Source: Spirochaeta isovalerica (GTDB lineage: Bacteria; Spirochaetota; Spirochaetia; DSM-2461). From it: a stretch of DNA of 64,000 nt. Of the stretch, positions 34,625 to 44,473 are shown piece after piece. The position numbers and the translations under genes were made by a program. The first letter of the stretch is position 1. The number at the start of each line of letters is the position of its first letter. The stretch is from contig NZ_JACHGJ010000001.1 in NCBI RefSeq assembly GCF_014207565.1, positions 124,001 to 188,000 of the forward strand, written 5' to 3'. The notes beneath the pieces were generated by a model, which was not told the origin of the DNA, searched no databases, and saw only the letters and a program-made list of their open reading frames with translations.

Positions 34625-36793
34625 ATGAATGTAATGCATAATAAAAAATCTACCTTACTTCTGCTACTTCTTTTCTTTGCCGGTTTTGCTTTATTTGCCC
34701 AGCATATAGATTCTATCGAGTTCAGGAATCAGGAAATAACAGACATTCTCATGGTTCTCGCTCAAAGTACGGGTCATTCCATTATTCCCGATGAAACCGT
34801 TACCGGCCAGGCTTCCTATTACTTTGATAACATCGAATTTGAAACGGCCTTATCGCTGTTCCTTTCGACATATAACTATTATTACTATGAAAATAAGGGC
34901 ATCTATTACGTGTCCCGTATAAAACTGGATTCGGGTACCGAGGAAGGGACAATTTCCATTCATGCTGAAGACACAGATATTCAATTGATCATACGCTCTC
35001 TATCCAGGCAGATCGGGCAGACCATTCTCTTTGATGCTCTGCCTCGAGAAAACATCTCTATTCATGGTGATAATCTCAGCCCTGAAGAAATACTCAATAT
35101 CGTAATCAGAAAATACTCCGATTATCATTTGGAAAAGGACAACGGTTTCTTTTATGTCCGCCGGGAATCACCCCAGAGCAATGGTTCACGAGGAGGAAGA
35201 AGAACCGATCTTTTTTCCAGAGAAGGTGAGTTCTTCAGTTCTTCCTTCGAGCAGATCAGGTTTCGAGAAGCTTTGACTTCGCTATTCAATCTGGCCGGAT
35301 TCGAGTATTCCTTTCTGGGAAGAAACGATTCTATTATCGAGAGCTTCGATTTTACCGGTAAAAGCTTCGATCAAATGCTTCGCCTGCTGCTGCAGCAGGG
35401 GAATGGAGATTACAAGGTAATCGATGGAATCTATTATATTATCGATATTGAAAGAAAAGATGTGCTGAAGAAGTTTTATACGACTATATATCTGCCTCTG
35501 GCTCAAACTGCCGTTTCAGAAATCATCTCTCTTATTCCTACGTCTATCGGTTCATCGCAGAATATAAAAACCGATAAGAACAACAATGCGCTCATATTGA
35601 GCGGGACTCTTGAGGAAGTCGCTCCTATCGAGGAATTCGTCAGCATGATCGATTCGAGAGACAGGGATATGGTCTATCACAGGTTCCAGTTGAATCATAT
35701 CGAGCCGGCTTCAATAAGCAGCTTGATTCCCAAGGAAATGTTATTCAGCCAGCCTCAAATTCTTGAGGACAGTAATTCGTTCATAATGCAGCTTCCTCCT
35801 GCGAAAATCGTCGCAATGGAAACATTTCTCGAACTTATTGATGTTAACAGCCCCGGCTTTCCCATTGAACTAAAGTATATCAAAGGTGAGGATCTTCTGG
35901 AAAATCCGCCGCCTTCCGTTCGGAAGGAAGAGCTTATCGCGACCAATAATCCTAACATTCTCTTTTATAAAGGAAGCGAAACCCGTTATCACGCATTAAT
36001 GCGCGATCTCGAACTTCTCGATCGTCCGACTCCGCAGATTCGCTATGAAGTTCTGGTTATGCAGATCCAGGAAGCCGACAAGGAGAACTGGGATATAAAC
36101 TTTGGCAATTCCGTCACAGCGGATGACTCATCTACTTCTCTTCTGGGATCATTGGGCAATGTTTTAAATCTCAATTTCGATATCGTAAGCCAGTTCGGAT
36201 ATCAGTTCGCATTGGATCTTAACTGGAGTATGGAAAATTCCGAATCGAAAGTCATGGCCGATACGACATTGAACGCTCTTTCCGGCGAGTCTACAAATTT
36301 CCAGAATACCGAGACATATCGATATCAGGAACTTGAAGTCGATGCTGATACGGGAGAGACCTCAAAAACCGGAGTGACAAGAGAGATCACATCAGGGTTG
36401 ATGGTTGAAATCGAGGGATGGGCATCGGGCGACGGAATGATAACTATGGACGTGCAGACGACCATCTCCAAGCGCGACGATACGTCTTCATCCAGTTCAT
36501 CATCCATTCCGACTACAACTGAGCGGAGCGTTAACACCCATATCAGAACCCAATCAGGCAAACCTGTCATCATAGGCGGACTGATGCAGAAGGACCGGGT
36601 AATCGGAAAACAGAAAACTCCCTTTTTCGGAGACATACCTTTGCTCGGCAAACTGTTTCGTTCCGATGTGGAATCCTGGCAGGATACAGAAATGGTCGTG
36701 ACGATCGTGCCCTATCTGGAATATCCCGAATACTCCTCCGATCAGGTCGGACGGGAAATCGAATCCCTTTATGACAGATTCATAAGGCGTTAG
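34625..36793 (+). CDS. gspD: Type II secretion outer-membrane secretin GspD
   Basis: 722 residues with a signal peptide (ending LFAQ near 24). N-terminal N0/N1-type periplasmic domains (about 28-430) carry the usual helix-strand repeats. The C-terminal secretin domain (about 480-715) ends with GKPVIIGGLM and FFGDIPLLGKLF, the hallmark of the secretin family. It forms the ring-shaped exit pore in the outer membrane. A Ser-rich stretch (about 620-632) lies in the secretin domain. Three bases separate it from gspE. Confidence 0.95.
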   Translation: MNVMHNKKSTLLLLLLFFAGFALFAQHIDSIEFRNQEITDILMVLAQSTGHSIIPDETVTGQASYYFDNIEFETALSLFLSTYNYYYYENKGIYYVSRIKLDSGTEEGTISIHAEDTDIQLIIRSLSRQIGQTILFDALPRENISIHGDNLSPEEILNIVIRKYSDYHLEKDNGFFYVRRESPQSNGSRGGRRTDLFSREGEFFSSSFEQIRFREALTSLFNLAGFEYSFLGRNDSIIESFDFTGKSFDQMLRLLLQQGNGDYKVIDGIYYIIDIERKDVLKKFYTTIYLPLAQTAVSEIISLIPTSIGSSQNIKTDKNNNALILSGTLEEVAPIEEFVSMIDSRDRDMVYHRFQLNHIEPASISSLIPKEMLFSQPQILEDSNSFIMQLPPAKIVAMETFLELIDVNSPGFPIELKYIKGEDLLENPPPSVRKEELIATNNPNILFYKGSETRYHALMRDLELLDRPTPQIRYEVLVMQIQEADKENWDINFGNSVTADDSSTSLLGSLGNVLNLNFDIVSQFGYQFALDLNWSMENSESKVMADTTLNALSGESTNFQNTETYRYQELEVDADTGETSKTGVTREITSGLMVEIEGWASGDGMITMDVQTTISKRDDTSSSSSSSIPTTTERSVNTHIRTQSGKPVIIGGLMQKDRVIGKQKTPFFGDIPLLGKLFRSDVESWQDTEMVVTIVPYLEYPEYSSDQVGREIESLYDRFIRR

Positions 36794-36795
36794 TT

Positions 36796-38259
36796 ATGTC
36801 CCGATTGGTTGATTTCCTCCCGCTTCCCACTGGGGAACAACAGTATCCTCTGGAATATATTGAGACGAATTCTGTTATTAAACTCTCTGAAAACGATAAT
36901 CAGGTCATTATTGGAATGACCGGGAAGAATGATCGTCTGGAAGAGGATCTGCGGAATTTTCATGACAAGCCAGTCATCTTTCAGAATCTCGAAAAGGGAG
37001 AGATCAGCTCTTATCTGGCGAGACATAATTCAGGCAACAACGGTTTGTCAGGCTCTGGTAATCCGGATGGCGACCATGCTCATAGTCTGGACAGGCTGGC
37101 TAATGACGCGCCGGTTATCAATCTGGTCAATTCAATTATAATGGACGCCATCGGCAAGGGCGCTTCGGATATTCATATCGAATCTTTTCCCGAAAGAGCT
37201 TCAGTTCGATTCAGAGTCGACGGTCTGCTCTTGAAGGACCGGGAAGTAGAAAAGAATATATTCCCCGCTCTTTCTTCAAGAATAAAGATCATGGCGAACA
37301 TGAACATAATGGAGAGACGATTGCCGCAGGATGGCAGGATCACGGTGAAAATGGATAGTCAGGATGTCGATCTTCGCGTATCAGTCGTGCCGATTACCGG
37401 CGGCGAATCCATTGTCCTCAGACTGCTTAACAAACGAAGCCGTTTACTCTCTTTGAGCGAACTGGGGTTCAGCCGGGAATCCATCGAGCTGATCGGCACC
37501 CTTTATCGGAGGCCCCATGGTCTTATTCTCATGACCGGCCCGACCGGTTCAGGGAAAACGACCACTCTGAACTCCATATTACGGGAAATAAATGATCCCG
37601 CGATTAAGATCATTACGATCGAAGACCCCGTAGAATATGAGATAGACGGAGTCGATCAGATTCAGACCAATGAAAAAATCGGTCTGACCTTTGAATCGAT
37701 TCTTCGACGTGTGTTGCGACAGGATCCCGATGTCATCATGATCGGAGAAATCCGGGACCGGGCGACTGCCGAGCTGGCTGTCAGAGCTTCCATGACCGGG
37801 CATCTCGTTTTCAGCACCGTTCATACGAACGATTCCGTTTCCGTTCTTCACAGACTGATAAATATGGGAGTCGAACCCTACCTTCTGTCCGGTGTTTTGC
37901 GCGGAGCCATAGCCCAGAGGCTTGTCCGGAAGCTATGCGTTCATTGCCGGGAGGAAAGTTCTGCTGATCACCTGGAACAGCAGCTTCTGAAGCGAATGGA
38001 TATCGAGGCGGAAACGCTGTACCGTCCTGTCGGTTGCGAGAAATGCTCAAACAGCGGCTTTTCCGGAAGATTGGTTATCTCCGAGACATTTCTCTCCGAC
38101 GAGAAGCTGGAGGATATGATTACCGCATCTGTTCCTACGGGGGACATCCGGGATTATCTCAACCGGAAGGGTATGACGGCTCTCTATAAAGATGGATTGA
38201 TTAAAGCGTCGGAAGGTTTTACTACGATTAAAGAAGTCGAAAAGGCGGTATTGCTGTGA
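36796..38259 (+). CDS. gspE: Type II secretion ATPase GspE
   Basis: 487 residues. Walker A GPTGSGKTTT (about 247-256), an Asp box after it, Walker B region QDPDVIMIGEIRD (about 308-320), the HTND histidine box, and a tetracysteine zinc site (CVHC near 381 and CEKC near 415) typical of GspE rather than retraction ATPases. It powers pseudopilus assembly at the inner membrane. The N-terminal domain is short. Its stop overlaps the GTG of gspF. Confidence 0.96.
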   Translation: MSRLVDFLPLPTGEQQYPLEYIETNSVIKLSENDNQVIIGMTGKNDRLEEDLRNFHDKPVIFQNLEKGEISSYLARHNSGNNGLSGSGNPDGDHAHSLDRLANDAPVINLVNSIIMDAIGKGASDIHIESFPERASVRFRVDGLLLKDREVEKNIFPALSSRIKIMANMNIMERRLPQDGRITVKMDSQDVDLRVSVVPITGGESIVLRLLNKRSRLLSLSELGFSRESIELIGTLYRRPHGLILMTGPTGSGKTTTLNSILREINDPAIKIITIEDPVEYEIDGVDQIQTNEKIGLTFESILRRVLRQDPDVIMIGEIRDRATAELAVRASMTGHLVFSTVHTNDSVSVLHRLINMGVEPYLLSGVLRGAIAQRLVRKLCVHCREESSADHLEQQLLKRMDIEAETLYRPVGCEKCSNSGFSGRLVISETFLSDEKLEDMITASVPTGDIRDYLNRKGMTALYKDGLIKASEGFTTIKEVEKAVLL

Positions 38260-39428
38260 CATTATACCGCTGCAGGGTTTCCGATGAAAAAGGAAATATA
38301 AGAGAAATCCTTAAAGAAGCTGCCGATGAGAAGTCCTTATCCCGCATTCTGTCGGGCGATAACTTATATCTCATATCTTTCAAAGAGGAAAAAAGCTCTT
38401 CCAGGCGGATATTCTCGACCAGAATCATTCTGGATTTTACTGACACTCTGGCTCTAATGCTCAAATCGGGGTTAACGGTTCGCGATGCTTTGAAAGTTTC
38501 AGCATCGGCTTTTCGAGATAAAAAGACCGGCCGGTTGATATCAACCCTCTCAGATGCCCTGAACAAGGGGATATCCCTTCCTGATGCGCTGGACAGCCTC
38601 GGCTCTGATTTTTCTCCTCTTTACAGGGGGATGGTGAGGATCGGGGATCAGACCGGCTCGATGGACAGTATCTTTGTAAAGCTTTCGGGATATTTAAATG
38701 ATGAAAAAGCTATGAAGGAAAAAATCAGAGGCGCTTTGATTTACCCGCTCATGGTTATTATTGTCCTGCTTCTATTCATGATCGTCATTTTCTTTTTTAT
38801 TTTTCCCCGTTTGAAAAACAGTTTCTCCGGACAGTCTCTGGATCTGGTATTCACCCGGTTTCAGCTGATGATGTTGGCGTTTCTTATTCCGATGACCATT
38901 TTTATGATCCTTGTAATCTCTTTGATTGCGGCATCAAAGACTTCGGGACCTGCGCGTTTTATGGCTGATAAAATCTTTCTCAGGATTCCGATTGCCGGAA
39001 ACATTTCGCTTCTCAGATCCTGCCTTAATCTTACATTTTCCCTGGAAGTGCTGACTTCAAGCGGTTTTCCTATAGAGTCTGCTATAAGGGAATGTCGAGC
39101 CGTTATAGCCAATTCCGTGCTCAATGAAGCCTTGAACAGAATAGGTAACAATATTGTCAAAGGCATGAAGCTCTCCGATGCTTTTTCCCGTGAAAAGGTA
39201 TGGCCTGAACGCATTGCTCTGTGGGTAGGAGTGGGCGAAGCTTCGGGAGATGTGGGAGCAGTCTTCTCGCAGTTGAAGACCTATTTTCAAGGCGAGCTGG
39301 ACAAAAGAACATCGCGCATTATGGTTTTGATTGAACCGGCTCTCATACTTCTCATGGGCGGATTCATGATTCTTTTCGTGATTCTCTTTGTCGTTCCGCT
39401 GTTCGGAATATTCGGAGCGGGCATATGA
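38256..39428 (+). CDS. gspF: Type II secretion inner-membrane platform protein GspF
   Basis: 390 residues beginning with GTG that overlaps the gspE stop. Two T2SF domains (about 55-180 and 255-380) each precede membrane helices (about 165-190, 205-230, 362-386). The DALDSLGSDFSPLYRGMVRIG and WVGVGEASGDVG segments are typical. It is the platform that GspE drives. It overlaps the next gene by ATGA. Confidence 0.95.
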   Translation: MTLYRCRVSDEKGNIREILKEAADEKSLSRILSGDNLYLISFKEEKSSSRRIFSTRIILDFTDTLALMLKSGLTVRDALKVSASAFRDKKTGRLISTLSDALNKGISLPDALDSLGSDFSPLYRGMVRIGDQTGSMDSIFVKLSGYLNDEKAMKEKIRGALIYPLMVIIVLLLFMIVIFFFIFPRLKNSFSGQSLDLVFTRFQLMMLAFLIPMTIFMILVISLIAASKTSGPARFMADKIFLRIPIAGNISLLRSCLNLTFSLEVLTSSGFPIESAIRECRAVIANSVLNEALNRIGNNIVKGMKLSDAFSREKVWPERIALWVGVGEASGDVGAVFSQLKTYFQGELDKRTSRIMVLIEPALILLMGGFMILFVILFVVPLFGIFGAGI

Positions 39429-40360
39429 AAAGGAAAATCCGGATTCTCAGTTCAAATATCTGTTCCGTCAGAATTATGGATATTCCTCCGCTTGGAGCAG
39501 AGGAGACGGGCCAGGTCATCAGGCATAAGCTGGCCGCTTTCTATCCCGGATCCGCAGATGATCTTTATATCGATTATGTGAGAGAAAATGATAAAGCCGT
39601 CGTTTTTTTCGCATCAAAACAAAAAATTGATTCTTTGTCAGATCCGGAAGGGAATGAGTTTCTTTTTTATTCTCCCTGGCATTTCTTTGCATCCATCTCA
39701 GAAAAGGATGGGTACTATGGTATCATCCTGGATGGGCGAATTGAATTGTTCTGCTATGAGAATGATCATTTTGTAGAGTCTCGTTCTCTTGATTATTCAT
39801 CGGAAAGGGAAGCCTCATTAAAAGAAGAAGGTATCGCCTTTGTTGAGCCTTCCTTATCAACTTTAAACAAAATAGAGCCGCTCTTCCGTAAAAAAAAGAA
39901 AAAGAAATACTTTCTTTCGAATCTCCTGATTTTAGGTCTGCTACTGATAATACCGCAGTTCCTTTTTTACAGACAGGTGAAATCGGATGAAGAATATAAT
40001 CGGACATTAAAGAAAGAGATACAGAGTCTTATCCTTGATAATGCCAGGTATTCCGGTTCCGAAGAAGAATACGGAAAATTAATGAACGAATATCAGGAAC
40101 TGAAGGATTCCCGGCCTCTTAATATTAACCGGTTTTTAAGCGAGCTATCATCATCGCTGGGGCGGGATGTCGTCATAGAGAGCCTTGTACTGAAAGGAAA
40201 CAGTTTTCAATTGAATGGCGTGGGTCTTAACCCTTTGGGGAAAATGGAAAAATTTCAGAACAACGGTCACTTTTCCCACGTCGTTCCTTACCAGGTTAAA
40301 GCTTTGGAGAATTCCAGTCGTGAAACATTCTCTTTGACGGGAGTCTATCATGATGAATAA
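39425..40360 (+). CDS. GspL/PilM-PilN-like assembly protein
   Basis: 311 residues. A cytoplasmic part (1-150) with a divergent actin-like fold is followed by a basic KKKKKK stretch, one membrane helix (about 160-182), a coiled coil and a small periplasmic domain. This is the layout of GspL, which connects the ATPase to the platform. Sequence similarity is weak, so the call rests on architecture and on its place between gspF and a GspM-like gene. Confidence 0.7.
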   Translation: MKRKIRILSSNICSVRIMDIPPLGAEETGQVIRHKLAAFYPGSADDLYIDYVRENDKAVVFFASKQKIDSLSDPEGNEFLFYSPWHFFASISEKDGYYGIILDGRIELFCYENDHFVESRSLDYSSEREASLKEEGIAFVEPSLSTLNKIEPLFRKKKKKKYFLSNLLILGLLLIIPQFLFYRQVKSDEEYNRTLKKEIQSLILDNARYSGSEEEYGKLMNEYQELKDSRPLNINRFLSELSSSLGRDVVIESLVLKGNSFQLNGVGLNPLGKMEKFQNNGHFSHVVPYQVKALENSSRETFSLTGVYHDE

Positions 40361-40853
40361 AGAGAGAAAGGTTCTGCTTGTCATTCTTTATTTCGCTTTG
40401 ATATTATCACTTTCTGTTGTGAATCTGGTTGTTCTTAAAGACAGGAGGGATCGAAGCCTGTCTGAATCATCTCTTCTTGAACAACAGCTCAGTAAAGTCC
40501 GTAAGAAACGTTTGATCATACCGGACGGGACGCTTCTTTCATTGAGAGAGCTTGTCGACGGGGAGAGGGGAATGTTCTTTTCTGTCGAGGAAGAAGATCC
40601 CTATACGCTGGGACTGGAAATAATTGCCATGCTCGAATACAGAGGAGTTGAAATCGTTCAATACAAGACTCTTGAAATGAAAGATGAGGTTCTGCTGGAG
40701 TTTACCGTCGAATCCGGTCCTTACTCTTTCTTTTCGTTTCTCAAAGATCTGGGGAGCAAGAGCCGTTATTATAAGGTACCCTATTTGGCTGTAACGAACA
40801 GAAACGAAGGAATCAGCTCTACCTTCCGTATAGGACAGGCGGTGTATGAGTAG
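40350..40853 (+). CDS. GspM/PilO-like assembly protein
   Basis: 167 residues with a single N-terminal membrane helix (about 9-28), a coiled coil and a ferredoxin-like periplasmic domain (about 75-165, LGLEIIAMLEYRGVEIVQY, FSFLKDLG). This fits GspM/PilO, which pairs with GspL. It overlaps its neighbours on both sides. Confidence 0.7.
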   Translation: MMNKERKVLLVILYFALILSLSVVNLVVLKDRRDRSLSESSLLEQQLSKVRKKRLIIPDGTLLSLRELVDGERGMFFSVEEEDPYTLGLEIIAMLEYRGVEIVQYKTLEMKDEVLLEFTVESGPYSFFSFLKDLGSKSRYYKVPYLAVTNRNEGISSTFRIGQAVYE

Positions 40854-41304
40854 AATCTTCAATAGAATACTAATAGCGCTTCTGGCTGCAGCTGTGACCT
40901 CAGTTTTTTTATTGCCCGAATCCTATGAACTTCCGGCAAATGATTCAGAAGAAGAGAAACAGCTTGAGAATTTCCTCCCGGAAATCAATGAGATTCCCGG
41001 AACCCTTTCTCCCGGGGCGCTCTCGATACATTTTCCCGATGAGAGACCGGCCGAAACGACTGCAAAACCGGAAATCCTGCAACCTGAACCGGTTCCGGAA
41101 GGCCCGCAATTTATAAACTCCATGCTGTTTGTTTCATCAGTCGTCAGGAATGGAGAGAGATCCTGGTTCTTCAAGGATAAATCCACCGGGAGAATGTATG
41201 ATTTATCGCCTGGAGCTGAAAATGGACTGTGGGAATTCCTTTCTGACGAAGGTGATTATTTTCTTTTGAAATACAATGAAACTATATATAAGGTAAGGAA
41301 ATAA
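40846..41304 (+). CDS. GspC/PilP-like periplasmic link protein
   Basis: 152 residues: a membrane helix (about 8-25), a Pro/Glu-rich linker (about 30-88), and a small beta domain (about 92-150, SSVVRNGERSWFFKDKSTGRMYDLSPG) like the HR domain of GspC that touches the secretin. The call is by layout and position. It overlaps the next gene by one base (TAATG). Confidence 0.65.
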   Translation: MSRIFNRILIALLAAAVTSVFLLPESYELPANDSEEEKQLENFLPEINEIPGTLSPGALSIHFPDERPAETTAKPEILQPEPVPEGPQFINSMLFVSSVVRNGERSWFFKDKSTGRMYDLSPGAENGLWEFLSDEGDYFLLKYNETIYKVRK

Positions 41305-41993
41305 TGAGCAGAAAAACGCTTTTCATCGTATCGGCAGTACTTATCCTTCTGGCTTGCAAGTCAAATGAAGATCAGTATCTATTCGAATCCTCCAACTTGC
41401 CCGGTATGATATATGACAGCGACAACAGGCCATGCGAGCGGGTTCTGATTAATGCTTATCGCATTGGTGAAAGCGGTGAAGAATTCCTGTTTTCCGTGGA
41501 AACGGATATTAACGGGCGTTTTACGCTTCCCGGACTGGACCGGGGGGCATATAAAATCGAAGCCGTGAAAAGAGGATACGAGAGGCTTTCAACTCAAATC
41601 GAATACACGTCCCGTACTGAAGTGCTCTATCTTAAAATGTTTTCCCAGGAGCAGATTCTGGGACTGGCCGCTGAATATCTTGAGATGGGGCAAAAGGGGA
41701 AGTGCCGGGAAGCGCTGGATCGCTCTTCGCTGATTAATGACCGGAATCCTCATCATCTGTATACCGAAGCAATTTTCCAATACAGATCGGGGGATTATGA
41801 AAAGGCTCTGACCTTTCTGGAAATGATTGAGGAGCAGGGGTTCCGGTTTCCAGCGGTTTTCCTTTTTAAAGGCGATATTTATCAATACCAATATCTTGAT
41901 TTTAATAAGGCGAAGGAAGCTTTGCAGGAGTATTTGCTGCTGATAGATGATGGTGATGTAAAAATGAGAATAGAGGAGTTGGAGCAGGAATGA
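41304..41993 (+). CDS. Lipoprotein with carboxypeptidase-regulatory-like and TPR domains
   Basis: 229 residues with a lipobox (ILLACKS, Cys near 18). Residues about 28-115 form a beta sandwich like the carboxypeptidase regulatory domain (VLINAYRIGE, DINGRFTLPGLDRGAYKIEA). The C-terminal half has TPR-like helices. It is embedded in the secretion operon with overlaps on both sides, so it probably serves this system, for example as a pilotin for the secretin. This is inference; it does not resemble known GspS pilotins. Confidence 0.7.
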   Translation: MSRKTLFIVSAVLILLACKSNEDQYLFESSNLPGMIYDSDNRPCERVLINAYRIGESGEEFLFSVETDINGRFTLPGLDRGAYKIEAVKRGYERLSTQIEYTSRTEVLYLKMFSQEQILGLAAEYLEMGQKGKCREALDRSSLINDRNPHHLYTEAIFQYRSGDYEKALTFLEMIEEQGFRFPAVFLFKGDIYQYQYLDFNKAKEALQEYLLLIDDGDVKMRIEELEQE

Positions 41994-42454
41994 AGTTTTT
42001 TGATTTATTGTTCAGTAGAATTGATGAAGACAAAAGAGATCCCGAAGGGGGATGGACATTTATCGAAACTATTATTGTTATCGGTATTGTGCTTATCCTC
42101 ACATCTTCCGTGGGATTCGTCGCTTTCAGGTATCTTGACAGGGCTAAAGTCGTTACGGCTAAAAGCGATATAGAAAACTATGCTCTTGCCTTGAGTACAT
42201 ATTATCTCGATTGCCGGACTTTCCCCTCAGAGGATCAGGGGTTGAATGCCCTATGGGAAAAGCCCTCATCGGACTCTGAAGGATGGGATGGACCTTATCT
42301 GATGAAAAAGCCCGGACAGGATCCCTGGGGCAATGATTACGATTATACGGTTCCGGGACCTAATGGTCTTCCTTTCGGTCTTCGGTCATTCGGTTCCGAC
42401 GGTCTTGAAGGTGGTGAAGGTAATGCGAAAGACCTCAGCTCCTGGGAAGATTGA
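41990..42454 (+). CDS. gspG: Major pseudopilin GspG
   Basis: 154 residues. The prepilin cleavage site lies after GG (PEGG-WTFIE) with Glu at +5 and a hydrophobic helix behind it. The C-terminal part has the GspG pattern DCRTFPSEDQGLNALWEKP, GPYLMKKPGQDPWGNDY and the FGLRSFGSDGLEGG calcium loop. It builds the pseudopilus. It has a 20-residue cytoplasmic leader, longer than usual. It overlaps gspI. Confidence 0.95.
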   Translation: MKFFDLLFSRIDEDKRDPEGGWTFIETIIVIGIVLILTSSVGFVAFRYLDRAKVVTAKSDIENYALALSTYYLDCRTFPSEDQGLNALWEKPSSDSEGWDGPYLMKKPGQDPWGNDYDYTVPGPNGLPFGLRSFGSDGLEGGEGNAKDLSSWED

Positions 42455-42623
42455 GAGCGGATATATATTAATTGATGTACTCCTTGCTTTGATCATAATC
42501 TCCATAGGCTTTACCGCTGTTTTCGGAGCTATGAGAACAGCAGCAGACTTCTCAGTCAGATCTGAAGAGAAAATATTGAACGGGATTAAGGATAGAAATG
42601 AACTTATTCAAAGCACTATCTAA
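42423..42623 (+). CDS. gspI: Minor pseudopilin GspI-like
   Basis: 66 residues from the ATG at 42423 (GAAGGT upstream); a longer frame from 42333 would sit inside gspG. The leader ends in SG-YILIDVLLALIIISIG, a prepilin site with Asp instead of Glu at +5. The short globular part is much smaller than typical GspI. It lies between gspG and gspJ, overlapping both, as in most type II operons where H/I follow G. Confidence 0.7.
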   Translation: MRKTSAPGKIESGYILIDVLLALIIISIGFTAVFGAMRTAADFSVRSEEKILNGIKDRNELIQSTI

Positions 42624-43044
42624 TGATGATGGATATACTTTTGTAGAAGTTCTGGTCGCAATCGCCATTATTTCACTATCGGGGTTTGTTCTCTGGGCCG
42701 GAATCAGCCGCGGAATGTCATTCGCTGAAAAAATACGCATCAGAAATAGAGAGAATTCCGAAATAGCTTTTTTTGAATACCTTTTCCGCGAAGAAATCGG
42801 CAAAATCGGTCTACCTTATTATGAATCGGGATTTGAAGAATATGATGGCGTTTTTCAGGAGGAAAATCTGCTGATCATTGAAAGGGGCGCGGAGAAGATT
42901 TCCTTTCTTAATTTAAGCTTTGCCGATCTGAAACAGACGGAGTCCTATGCCGAGATTCATCTTCATACCGTAAGCGGAAAAGACATTATGATAAAAGCGC
43001 CATACGGAAAGTACCCCTTATCCGGAATCACCGCCGATGAATAA
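42598..43044 (+). CDS. gspJ: Minor pseudopilin GspJ-like
   Basis: 148 residues with the prepilin site DDG-YTFVEVLVAIAIISLSG (Glu +5) and a beta-rich C-terminal domain. Position between gspI and gspK points to GspJ, part of the I-J-K tip complex. It overlaps both neighbours. Confidence 0.75.
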   Translation: MNLFKALSNDDGYTFVEVLVAIAIISLSGFVLWAGISRGMSFAEKIRIRNRENSEIAFFEYLFREEIGKIGLPYYESGFEEYDGVFQEENLLIIERGAEKISFLNLSFADLKQTESYAEIHLHTVSGKDIMIKAPYGKYPLSGITADE

Positions 43045-44059
43045 GTCCGATGGAGGGTATACTTCAGTCAGCGTATTGATTCTGATATTGTTCCTTTCAG
43101 CATTGGCGCTGGGGTTGATGGTATACTCGCGAATGTTGAGTTCCGGTTTGGAAAAATACGATAGAAGATATGCCACAAAGAGAATTCTGGAAGAGTCTGT
43201 TGTTGAAGTTATCTCTCACTTGAAAACTGATCCCACACCGGATGCCGATTCACCGAATGATCCTGTCTGGTCCTGGATAGAAAATCGAGACAGCACTGAA
43301 CCCGAAATTGTTCTTGAAGATGTATCAAGCCGGTTCAATCTGAATTTTGTCCGCACGAAAATGCTGGAAAAAAGTGACTTCGCTTCGATGATGATTAATG
43401 GAATGAGTCCTGAAGATCTCAAGCAATATCGCGGTGAAGAGGGGTTTTCAGAAGATCTTATGTCAGGTTATGGTGAGTTCTTCAGCGAAGAGGATCTGGA
43501 TAAGTATTTCACTGTTTATTCCTATGCAAATCTCAATGTGACTTACGAGGATTCTCTGAAAAAGATTTTTGAAATCAGGGTCGATGAAGGAGGATCCCAT
43601 ATCTTTCTATCGGAAATACAAACCTTGATTGCATCGCAGGAAATGGCAGATCAAGCGGAAATGAATCGAATTCTCGGGCAGAGCAGGAAAGATCTTTACC
43701 CTCTGATCAATATAGAACCATTGATAAATGTAAACTTTGCCGATGAAGATATTCTGAAAGCTGTTCTCTATTATCCCTATGGAGAAGAGAGGCATGAGAG
43801 GGCATCTGATTATCTTGACATACTGAAAGCGGAAAGATCAGCTATGGAAATAGAATCAGCGCGACTCGATGAGATTCTCAACGTCGATGGAAACTATTTG
43901 CGGATTAAGCAATACCTGGGAACGACAACATGGTTCTGGAAAATCCGTGCTGAATATGAAGATGAAATTCTGAATGTGATTCTGGCTCGCATGCCGGGGA
44001 ATAAAGAAGGAGAGGAAGAGTCGGCTTTCCGAATAATCCTGTGGCAATTTAACAGTTGA
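43037..44059 (+). CDS. gspK: Minor pseudopilin GspK
   Basis: 340 residues. The prepilin site SDGG-YTSVSVLILILFLSALALG lacks Glu at +5, as is usual for GspK, the tip pseudopilin. The large alpha domain with DVSSRFNLNFV and EDLKQYRGEEG, and the late NVNFADEDILKAV segment, resembles GspK. It is the last recognisable member of the operon. GspH and GspN are not seen. Confidence 0.85.
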   Translation: MNKSDGGYTSVSVLILILFLSALALGLMVYSRMLSSGLEKYDRRYATKRILEESVVEVISHLKTDPTPDADSPNDPVWSWIENRDSTEPEIVLEDVSSRFNLNFVRTKMLEKSDFASMMINGMSPEDLKQYRGEEGFSEDLMSGYGEFFSEEDLDKYFTVYSYANLNVTYEDSLKKIFEIRVDEGGSHIFLSEIQTLIASQEMADQAEMNRILGQSRKDLYPLINIEPLINVNFADEDILKAVLYYPYGEERHERASDYLDILKAERSAMEIESARLDEILNVDGNYLRIKQYLGTTTWFWKIRAEYEDEILNVILARMPGNKEGEEESAFRIILWQFNS

Positions 44060-44101
44060 AAAATCATCCCTTTCTGTCATAATTAAATACAGAGGGTTAT
44101 A

Positions 44102-44473
44102 ATGACAAGAATACTGATTATTGATGATGATCCCACCATACGATTCAGCCTCTCCAGTCACTTTTCCGATTACGACTACGAAGTCTATGAAGCGGATGAT
44201 GCTTCTGAGGGCCTGGAAATAATGGAAAAGGAAAAAGTTGACGCTGTAATTGTCGACCTCCGGATGCCGGGTATTTCCGGCGATCAGTTCATTCGGAATA
44301 TTTATGAAACATATGAAGGTACGGTCTTTCTGATTCATACGGGATCGACCGAATTCACACTGCCCGATGAGTTAGCTGAATATGACAGAGTTTCCAATAG
44401 AGTTTTTCTTAAACCGGTTTTTGACCTTGAGGAAATGAACCGGGAGATCGAGACTCTGCTCAAAAAAGGTTAG
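44102..44473 (+). CDS. Single-domain response regulator (CheY-like receiver)
   Basis: 123 residues: acidic pair IDDDP (8-12), phosphoacceptor Asp in VDLRMPG (near 58), Thr in HTGS (near 84) and the Lys in LKPV (near 108). There is no output domain. RBS AGAGGG precedes the ATG. It follows the secretion operon by 42 bases and may share its transcript, so it could control secretion or motility. No kinase is in the window. Its stop overlaps the convergent VWA gene by 4 bases. Confidence 0.9.
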   Translation: MTRILIIDDDPTIRFSLSSHFSDYDYEVYEADDASEGLEIMEKEKVDAVIVDLRMPGISGDQFIRNIYETYEGTVFLIHTGSTEFTLPDELAEYDRVSNRVFLKPVFDLEEMNREIETLLKKG

